A DNA stretch of 56,265 nucleotides from an uncultured Bacilli bacterium (GTDB taxonomy: Bacteria; Bacillota_I; Bacilli_A; RF39; UBA660), in assembly GCA_949425635.1 (NCBI GenBank), contig CASPWD010000011.1, forward strand, positions 1 through 56,265, given 5' to 3'. Position 1 is the first letter of the stretch. Every line of letters begins with the position of its first letter. Below the pieces are notes generated by a model. It was given only the letters and a program-made list of their open reading frames with translations, had not been told where the DNA came from and ran no database searches. Shown here piece after piece: positions 50,662 through 56,265 of this stretch. The position numbers and the translations under genes were made by a program.

Positions 50662-50697
50662 AGGGACTTGGATGATTTATCTGAGTCTTTTTTTATT
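50662..50697 (+). terminator. Rho-independent terminator
   Basis: GGACT and GAGTC (with wobble) flank a loop and a T run follows; the stem is short. Confidence 0.55.
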
Positions 50698-50858
50698 TTG
50701 TGACTAGAATTTAAAAAGGCGTTTAAAAATTTGATTTTTAGGAGAATATTGTAGCTATAAGGATGTTTTTTAATATATAAAAAAACTAAAATGCTTTTTT
50801 GCTTCTAAGAGATTGTAGAAAAAGATAATTTGCATAAAAAAATGAATAGCTGAGTGAT

Positions 50859-50887
50859 TTTACAAGGAATTTAAAATATGCTATTCT
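50859..50887 (+). promoter_or_regulatory. Promoter of peptide cassette copy 3
   Basis: TTTACA and TATTCT lie 17 bases apart, the same spacing as in the two cassettes near 10.5 kb. The predicted start is just before GATACATTTTGATG. Confidence 0.6.
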
Positions 50888-50971
50888 ACACTTCGATACA
50901 TTTTGATGCAGGTGGCTTTCGTCTTCAGGGGGATTGGTTGAAATAATCAATTATGAAGAGGAGGTGATATT

Positions 50972-51052
50972 ATGAGAAAACGTGAAATAATCGATAAAAT
51001 CATAATATTTGCACTTCTTGGTTTGATTTTCATTTTGTTGTTAACAAAATAA
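50972..51052 (+). CDS. Small hydrophobic peptide, type I toxin-like, copy 3
   Basis: The ORF encodes 26 residues, a charged start (MRKREIIDK) and a hydrophobic span IIIFALLGLIFILLLTK. The sequence differs strongly from the other two peptides but keeps size and hydrophobicity. The ribosome binding site AGGAGGTG is the same. Upstream, CTTCA and TGAAG replace CTTGTTC and GAACAAG of the other copies: the bases differ but the pairing is retained. The inner hairpin GATTGGTT-GAAA-TAATCAATT is retained too. TGGCTTTC in the leader pairs with GAAAGCCA after the ORF. Confidence 0.72.
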   Translation: MRKREIIDKIIIFALLGLIFILLLTK

Positions 51053-51144
51053 AAAATGACTAGTCTAAACTAGTCACATAACCAATTAAGAAAGCCATTT
51101 CTTCAAATGTATCATCTTTTTTATTAAGATGAAGTTGCTTTCAT
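51051..51144 (-). ncRNA. Antisense RNA of cassette copy 3
   Basis: The predicted minus-strand RNA of about 94 nucleotides starts from the promoter at 51151-51179. It ends at the stem TGACTAGT/ACTAGTCA (51057-51076), with six T on this strand. It is complementary to the 3' untranslated region of the peptide mRNA. Confidence 0.68.
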
Positions 51145-51150
51145 AATCAC

Positions 51151-51179
51151 ATTATAACTTTATATTTTAATTTTATCAA
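51151..51179 (-). promoter_or_regulatory. Minus-strand promoter, copy 3
   Basis: On the minus strand: TTGATA, 17 bases, TATAAT. Confidence 0.78.
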
Positions 51180-51244
51180 CTATATTAAGATAGAAATTTT
51201 ATGATTTTTGTTTTATAATAGATTTTAAATTTATGGAGGATAAT

Positions 51245-51958
51245 ATGAAAAATTTGAATATTAATATAGGAGCTTTTATAAAAAGACGTGGAACTGCTTT
51301 TTTACTTGCAGGGACATTATCAGTAGCATGTTTAACAGGTTGTGTAGATGAAGTTAATTGTGAAATACCTACTACTCATGCTCATATGTTTGTAAATGAA
51401 GATGGATATATTAGATATGTTATAAGTGAGAGAAAAAGTTTTGAAGGTTATAATAGAAGTTATAATTCAGTAGAATTAAATGAAGAAGAAGTTACTTTAT
51501 ATGGATTTCTTGACACTAAAGATTTAATAAGAATAGATGATAATATTGACCTAGTCCTTGCACAACAAGAAATGAATAAGCCATTTACAGCTTATGAATA
51601 TTCAGAGACAGTGCTCACTAGTGTAGGAAGAGTAATTTCTTCAACAACAAAATATAATTGGACGAATAATCCTCAACATGGTAATTTAACAGGAAAGGAA
51701 TTACAAGTACATTATATTTATCAAGCTTATAATGTAAAAAAGGGTGAGGATGGTAAATATGTCTTAGTACCTTCTCCTTTAGTAGAAGATATTACTGAAG
51801 TTATGGAAGATTATCCTTATATTAGAACGAATTATTATATCCTTGTTGATGAATATAACGTTGATGTTAAAATCGAAGATATGATAGAATTAAAAGAATT
51901 AGAAGAAGCTAAGTCGTCCAGTGCGTCAGGTAATGTTTTAAAAAAGTCTATTGACTAG
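51245..51958 (+). CDS. Lipoprotein of unknown function
   Basis: The 237-residue protein has a signal peptide ending in the lipobox LTGC (TAFLLAGTLSVACLTGC), so it should be lipid-anchored outside the membrane. The mature part starts with a His-containing segment (TTHAHMFVNEDGYIRYVISERKSFEGYN) and is rich in Tyr and acidic residues. I recognise no family. ATG 51245 follows GGAGGA; the ATG at 51233 overlaps that site. A small terminator follows. Confidence 0.7.
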   Translation: MKNLNINIGAFIKRRGTAFLLAGTLSVACLTGCVDEVNCEIPTTHAHMFVNEDGYIRYVISERKSFEGYNRSYNSVELNEEEVTLYGFLDTKDLIRIDDNIDLVLAQQEMNKPFTAYEYSETVLTSVGRVISSTTKYNWTNNPQHGNLTGKELQVHYIYQAYNVKKGEDGKYVLVPSPLVEDITEVMEDYPYIRTNYYILVDEYNVDVKIEDMIELKELEEAKSSSASGNVLKKSID

Positions 51959-51982
51959 TAAAATTTAAAAAATACAAAGTTT

Positions 51983-52002
51983 AAAATGCTTTGCATTTTT
52001 TA
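51983..52002 (+). terminator. Rho-independent terminator
   Basis: AAAATGC-TTT-GCATTTT with a T run. Confidence 0.7.
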
Positions 52003-52013
52003 ATAATTCTTAA

Positions 52014-52040
52014 TTAGCACTCTTTATTGACAAGTGCTAA
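52014..52040 (+). promoter_or_regulatory. CIRCE element (HrcA operator)
   Basis: TTAGCACTC-N9-AAGTGCTAA matches the CIRCE inverted repeat TTAGCACTC-N9-GAGTGCTAA with one mismatch. It overlaps the -35 of the clpB promoter, so HrcA binding would repress the gene until heat shock. Confidence 0.92.
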
Positions 52041-52054
52041 TTTTGGAGTATAAT
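52027..52054 (+). promoter_or_regulatory. clpB promoter
   Basis: TTGACA (52027-52032) and TATAAT (52049-52054) lie 16 bases apart, inside and beside the CIRCE repeat. Confidence 0.85.
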
Positions 52055-52080
52055 GAATATTGTGAAATGGAGGGATTTTC

Positions 52081-54204
52081 ATGAATTATGGATATAATAT
52101 GCCACAGCAACAAGAGGAAGACGTGTTAAAAAAATATGGTAGAGATATAACAGAAAGTGCAAAAAGTAATAAGATAGATCCAGTTATAGGACGAGATGAT
52201 GAAATAAGAAGTATTACTAGGATATTATCTAGAAAGACCAAGAATAATCCTGTTCTAATAGGTGAACCAGGTGTTGGTAAGACAGCAATAGTTGAGGGTT
52301 TAGCACTTCGTATAGTAAGTGGAGATGTCCCAGAAAGTTTAAAGAGTAAAAAAATTTGGGAGCTTGATTTAGCGGCATTAGTAGCTGGTGCTAAGTATCG
52401 TGGAGAATTTGAAGAGAGATTAAAAGCTGTATTAGCTAAAATAAAAGAAAGTGATGGAAATATTATTTTATTTATCGATGAAATTCACATGATAGTAGGT
52501 AATGGCGAAGAAGGAACAATGAATGTAGGCAATATGCTTAAACCAATGTTAGCACGAGGAGAGATTAAATGTATTGGTGCAACTACTTTAAATGAATATC
52601 GTAAATACATTGAACGTGATGGAGCGTTGGAAAGAAGATTTCAAAAAATTATTGTTAAAGCTCCAAATGTAGAAGATACTATAGCAATATTACGTGGATT
52701 AAAAGAAAGGTTTGAAGTTCATCATGGAGTTAATATAAAAGATAGAGCAATTATTGCAGCAGCAACTTTGTCAGATCGATATATTACAGATCGATATTTA
52801 CCAGATAAAGCAATTGATTTGATCGATGAAGCTTGTGCAACTATTAAAGTAGAAATGGATAGTGTACCAGTTAGTTTGGATAAATTAACTAGAAAAATTA
52901 TGTTACTGGAAATAGAAAGACAATCTTTAAAGAAAGAAAAAGATGAACAAAGTAAGAAGAGATTACAAGAATTAGATGATGAGTTATACCAACTAAAATT
53001 AAAGGAAACAAAGTTGAAAGATGACTTTAATAAAGAGAAAGAAGCAAATCAAGCAATTTTAGATAAAAAGAAATTGTTAGAAACTTGTAAGTATCGTTTA
53101 AGCGTTGCTGAAAGTAATTATGATTTGGATACTGCAGCTAAATTAAGACATGGAGATATTCCAAAACTTGAACAAGAGTTAGAAGAATTACGAAAGAATA
53201 ATAAAAATGTTCTAATTAGTGATACTGTTAAAGAAGAAGATATTGCTCAGGTTATTTCTAAATGGACTAATGTTCCTGTATCAAAATTAGTTGAAGGTGA
53301 AAAAGAAAAATTACTTAAGTTAGAAGATAATATGAGAGAAAGAGTAATTGGTCAAGATGATGTTTTAACTAAAGTAAGTAATGCGATTATTAGAAGTCGT
53401 GCTGGTATCAAGGATCCTAACAGACCAATTGGTTCATTCTTGTTCTTAGGTCCTACTGGTGTTGGTAAGACAGAAGTTGCGAAGACGTTAGCTTATGAAT
53501 TATTTGATGATGAGAGACATATGATACGTATTGATATGAGTGAATATATGGAAGCCTTTAATGTTTCGAGGTTAATTGGAGCTGCTCCTGGTTATATTGG
53601 ATATGATGAAGGTGGTCAATTAACAGAAGCTGTAAGAAGAAATCCTTATTCAATTGTATTATTTGATGAAATAGAAAAAGCTCATCCTGATGTTTTTAAT
53701 ATATTATTACAAATTCTAGACGATGGTAGAATTACTGATAGTCAAGGAAGAACTGTTGATTTTAAAAATACAATTATCATTATGACAAGTAATTTAGGTA
53801 GTGAGTATATTTTAGAAGGTAATACCAATAAGGAAGCAATGATTAATCAAGAATTAAGACGTACGTTTAAACCAGAATTTTTAAATAGAATTGATGAAAC
53901 ATTAATATTTAATAGTTTAGGTAAAGATGTTGTATTTAAGATACTTGATAAAATTATTAGAGAGATAAATGGTAGATTAAAACAAAGGGGAATTACAATA
54001 TCTTTAAGCAATAAAGCAAGAGATTTAATAATTGAGAATTCTTATGATGAATCATTTGGAGCTAGACCAATAAAGAGATATGTAAGTGATAATGTTGAAA
54101 CTTTAATTGCCATGAAATTAATAGAAGGTAAAATAAGAGATAATGCAAAATTAATAGTTGATGTAGATGATACTAATAATTTTTGTATAGTAGAAGACGC
54201 TTAG
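52081..54204 (+). CDS. clpB: ClpB-type disaggregase lacking the N-terminal domain
   Basis: The 707-residue protein has two AAA+ domains. The first has Walker A GEPGVGKT near residue 70 and FIDEIHMI; the second has GPTGVGKT near 460 and [13 protein letters not shown] middle coiled coil of about 120 residues ([32 protein letters not shown] and on) identifies ClpB rather than ClpC or ClpA. The usual N-terminal Clp_N repeats of about 140 residues are missing; the protein starts [24 protein letters not shown]. ClpB with DnaK rescues aggregated proteins. CIRCE control fits a heat-shock gene. The start has TGGAGGG. Confidence 0.93.
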   Translation: MNYGYNMPQQQEEDVLKKYGRDITESAKSNKIDPVIGRDDEIRSITRILSRKTKNNPVLIGEPGVGKTAIVEGLALRIVSGDVPESLKSKKIWELDLAALVAGAKYRGEFEERLKAVLAKIKESDGNIILFIDEIHMIVGNGEEGTMNVGNMLKPMLARGEIKCIGATTLNEYRKYIERDGALERRFQKIIVKAPNVEDTIAILRGLKERFEVHHGVNIKDRAIIAAATLSDRYITDRYLPDKAIDLIDEACATIKVEMDSVPVSLDKLTRKIMLLEIERQSLKKEKDEQSKKRLQELDDELYQLKLKETKLKDDFNKEKEANQAILDKKKLLETCKYRLSVAESNYDLDTAAKLRHGDIPKLEQELEELRKNNKNVLISDTVKEEDIAQVISKWTNVPVSKLVEGEKEKLLKLEDNMRERVIGQDDVLTKVSNAIIRSRAGIKDPNRPIGSFLFLGPTGVGKTEVAKTLAYELFDDERHMIRIDMSEYMEAFNVSRLIGAAPGYIGYDEGGQLTEAVRRNPYSIVLFDEIEKAHPDVFNILLQILDDGRITDSQGRTVDFKNTIIIMTSNLGSEYILEGNTNKEAMINQELRRTFKPEFLNRIDETLIFNSLGKDVVFKILDKIIREINGRLKQRGITISLSNKARDLIIENSYDESFGARPIKRYVSDNVETLIAMKLIEGKIRDNAKLIVDVDDTNNFCIVEDA

Positions 54205-54225
54205 GTTAAGTGTCTTTTATTTTGT
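54195..54225 (+). terminator. Terminator overlapping the clpB stop
   Basis: AGACGCTTA and TAAGTGTCT pair around GGT, including the stop codon, followed by T-rich sequence. Confidence 0.8.
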
Positions 54226-54342
54226 CTTCATATATTTTTAGATAAAGCATTTATTTTTTGGGTAAATTGTGGTAGTATTTTAGATAGTGAATAAGTGTAT
54301 ACTATATAATATAGTTTTATTAAAGAATAATAGAGGTTGAAT

Positions 54343-55176
54343 ATGATAAGAAAAGTATTAAATAGTAAAATAATTCACTTCGTTTCAGCTCTTGTGGAAT
54401 GGATAATTGGTATTGTATTAGTTATTCTTGTTGGCTTAACTTTATTTCAAAATGTATCAAAACAAGGCGATTTTTTTGGTTATCGTGTCTATATTGTAGG
54501 TTCAGAGAGTATGGTTCCTCTTTATTATGTTGGAGATACTTTATTGGTTAAAGAGATGCCAATAGAAAAGATAGAGATTGGTGATACAGTTACCTATGTT
54601 GGTAAGCAAGAAGAAATTGAAGGAATGATTATAACTCATCAATTGAAGAATAAAGAAATGGGATCAAATGGTGAATATTTATTACATATAAAAGGTATTG
54701 CTAATGATGTTGAGGATCCGATTGTACATGAAGATCAGATACTTGGAAAAGTTGTTTACAAATTTGTTGTATTGAGTTTTCTTGGAAAGATAGTAACAAA
54801 TACTTTTTTAACTATTACTTGTATAACGGTTCCAATTGTTTTGTTGATATTGATTGAGATATTTAAATTGATATTTAAGAAAGATAGTAATTTATTTGTA
54901 GAGGAAAGTGATATACAACAAGAGGAAATTGTTGTAGATAAAAAAATAGAAGAAAAGAAATCTAAAATACAAAATTATGAAGATATAATTGAGGTTCAAG
55001 AAGAAGAGAAAATAAAAGATGAACTAACTATTAAGGTCGGAAATGAAATATTGGAATTACCAAAGAAGAAGACTTCAATAAAGTTAGAAGAAGAAATGAA
55101 ACAGAAGAACAAAGACAATGTAACAGCAGTAAAAATAGAGGAAATAGAAGAATTAGTTGATGGTAAGAATAAATAG
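54343..55176 (+). CDS. sipW: Signal peptidase I of the SipW/ER type
   Basis: The 277-residue protein has an N-terminal membrane helix, the catalytic Ser in VGSESMVPLYYVGD, and His in MIITHQL where bacterial type I peptidases have Lys. This Ser-His pair defines the ER-type SipW group. A second membrane segment follows (TFLTITCITVPIVLLILIEIFKLI), then a cytoplasmic, highly charged tail of about 90 residues that is longer than in Bacillus SipW. ATG 54343 follows AGAGGTTG. SipW processes TasA-like substrates; the next gene and the protein at 1950 are candidates. Confidence 0.9.
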   Translation: MIRKVLNSKIIHFVSALVEWIIGIVLVILVGLTLFQNVSKQGDFFGYRVYIVGSESMVPLYYVGDTLLVKEMPIEKIEIGDTVTYVGKQEEIEGMIITHQLKNKEMGSNGEYLLHIKGIANDVEDPIVHEDQILGKVVYKFVVLSFLGKIVTNTFLTITCITVPIVLLILIEIFKLIFKKDSNLFVEESDIQQEEIVVDKKIEEKKSKIQNYEDIIEVQEEEKIKDELTIKVGNEILELPKKKTSIKLEEEMKQKNKDNVTAVKIEEIEELVDGKNK

Positions 55177-55209
55177 ATAGTGGAAATATGTTTTAATGGA
55201 GGATTAGTA

Positions 55210-56091
55210 ATGAAGAAATTAAAAGTATTAGTTATTTTGGTGATAATTGGAGCTATATGTTTTGGGATATATAAAATATATGATGAGAGTAAAGAAGTGG
55301 ATTTTAAAATTAAAATGACTGATGGTTTACAAATATCTGTTGATGGCAAGGAATTTAAGGATGAAATTTCTAAAGAAGATATACTTAATTTGAGTGATAG
55401 TTATAAGGATTCTGTTAATCAAATTCCTAAAAAGTTAGGGAATGTTTCATCTCCTTTAAGAGTTGAAAACGGTAAGTTAGATATGTATTATGTACAATAT
55501 GTAAAAGGGAATGAATTTTTAAAGGCGTTTAAAGAAGATGAAGTTAATTGTGCTATAAAAGATGAATGTGTTGATAAAAATTATATAGCGTTTGATGTAT
55601 TTATTAAATCAGATAATCCTGTAACGTTGAATTTAACTAAAAATTCTAATGTAAAATCTAGGTCTGGAAAAGGTAATAATAATTATTATAATGCTACTAG
55701 AGTAGGATTTATAGTTGAAGGAACTGTACCAGCAGATAATAGTGATTTGGCTCAATCATTATCGGGTGGAAATAGAGCTATTATTTGGGAACCAAATTAT
55801 GATATAAATAAAAAGAATGAAGAAGGTTTTTTATCATATAAAGCTGTTGATGAGGAAATAAAGAAGGAAATAAGTGCTGGACAGGTTGATGGTAACTTTA
55901 GCTTTTTAAAAGTAACTTCGAATGTATTTACAAGATTTGAAAATAATAAGGATACAGAGTTATTAGATATTCAAGCTGGAATAACTAAGATAAGAGTATA
56001 TATGTGGTTAGAAAGTCAAGATATTGATATGAAACCTAATGCATCAACTAATAAGTTAATGTTTGATGTTGAACTAGGAGCTAAGAAGTAA
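55210..56091 (+). CDS. Exported TasA-like protein, likely SipW substrate
   Basis: The 293-residue protein has an N-terminal signal-anchor (LVILVIIGAICFGIYKIY) and a beta-rich exported part with a hydrophilic Asn/Ser region (NSNVKSRSGKGNNNYYNATRVGFIVEG) and the end IRVYMWLESQDIDMKP, a pattern that recurs in TasA/camelysin-like proteins. It follows the SipW gene by 33 bases, so it is probably its substrate. Processing site and fibre formation cannot be read from the sequence. ATG 55210 follows GGAGGATTAGTA. A strong terminator closes the gene. Confidence 0.7.
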   Translation: MKKLKVLVILVIIGAICFGIYKIYDESKEVDFKIKMTDGLQISVDGKEFKDEISKEDILNLSDSYKDSVNQIPKKLGNVSSPLRVENGKLDMYYVQYVKGNEFLKAFKEDEVNCAIKDECVDKNYIAFDVFIKSDNPVTLNLTKNSNVKSRSGKGNNNYYNATRVGFIVEGTVPADNSDLAQSLSGGNRAIIWEPNYDINKKNEEGFLSYKAVDEEIKKEISAGQVDGNFSFLKVTSNVFTRFENNKDTELLDIQAGITKIRVYMWLESQDIDMKPNASTNKLMFDVELGAKK

Positions 56092-56092
56092 A

Positions 56093-56131
56093 AAAGATAT
56101 TAATTGTATGATAATTAATATCTTTTTTTTG
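56093..56131 (+). terminator. Rho-independent terminator
   Basis: AAAGATATTAATT and AATTAATATCTTT pair and a run of eight T follows. Confidence 0.92.
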
Positions 56132-56153
56132 CTTTAAAATAGCTTTTTCTGAT

Positions 56154-56174
56154 TCAAGGCCATTAAGGCCTTGA
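56154..56174. repeat. Palindrome TCAAGGC...GCCTTGA
   Basis: Two seven-base arms pair around a short centre, with more pairs possible inside. There is no T run, so it is not an obvious terminator. The rest, to 56265, holds no feature I can support. Confidence 0.5.
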
Positions 56175-56265
56175 TATATATATATTATACTTGTATAGTA
56201 GGATAGTCATGATATACAAGTACATAAGTGACTTTCTAATGATGTAGGAAGTATATTATAGTAAA

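Noticed and set aside
1..56265. CRISPR array or prophage
   Set aside because: No regularly spaced repeats of 20-50 bases and no phage structural, integrase or terminase genes were seen.
1..56265. Mollicutes with TGA read as Trp
   Set aside because: Trp is encoded by TGG throughout, several genes end at TGA, and sporulation genes are present.

Overview
The window is very AT-rich, roughly 70 percent A+T judged by eye. It uses the standard bacterial code with TGA as a real stop, and it has Gram-positive ribosome binding sites and TTGACA/TATAAT promoters. It holds sigF-spoVACDE, Spo0A-box-like sites, a CIRCE/HrcA element, a T-box leader, a sortase and a SipW-type signal peptidase. Together these point to a spore-forming, low-GC member of the Bacilli, probably an uncultured gut lineage. 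The exact lineage cannot be fixed from the sequence alone.

Layout. 1-3335: secreted or wall-anchored proteins, a thioredoxin-fold protein without redox cysteines, and a Zn-phospholipase-like protein. 3400-5940: a sporulation sigma factor followed by spoVAC-D-E. 5989-10029: a membrane protein, scpA-scpB, a pentapeptide-repeat protein and a membrane-bound thioredoxin. 10081-11060: two tandem copies of a small hydrophobic-peptide cassette with a convergent antisense RNA; a diverged third copy sits at 50859-51179. 11119-17998: a deoxyribosyltransferase-like gene, then a gene and an operon (Gfo/Idh, P-loop kinase, MiaB-like radical SAM enzyme, nucleotidyltransferase) that share a palindromic operator. 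18088-20285: a short Leu-rich leader ORF with terminator, then a degenerate and an intact metallophosphoesterase. 20356-22844: a minus-strand block of a transglutaminase-like protein, a Nudix hydrolase, an unknown protein and tRNA-Leu. 23045-27976: mutY, an AraC-type regulator, a HerA/VirB4-like ATPase paired with a Cys/Ser-rich solenoid protein, and a cold-shock gene behind three tandem 0A-box-like repeats. 28076-30138: the sortase operon. 30152-33175: an operon ending in histidyl-tRNA synthetase, headed by a His-rich leader peptide and a terminator. 33227-37429: a WYL regulator, a SIS-like protein with an ITPase, a Ppx/GppA-like protein and an unknown protein. 38350-39531: a retron with its msr-msd RNA. 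39553-46115: a kinase-like protein, DUF1653, unknowns, a YtqA-type radical SAM protein, a GH31 protein with altered catalytic positions and a Gly/Pro-rich protein. 46118-49570: a T-box leader and a leucyl-tRNA synthetase with a Nudix domain inserted. 49702 to the end: secreted proteins, CIRCE-controlled ClpB, SipW and its likely substrate.

The strongest candidates for under-described biology are the three toxin-like peptide/antisense RNA cassettes, the His leader peptide on the hisS operon, the operator-controlled radical SAM/nucleotidyltransferase operon, the enzyme/pseudoenzyme phosphoesterase pair, the retron without an obvious effector and the Nudix-containing LeuRS. All functional statements rest on motifs read by eye; no database search was run.
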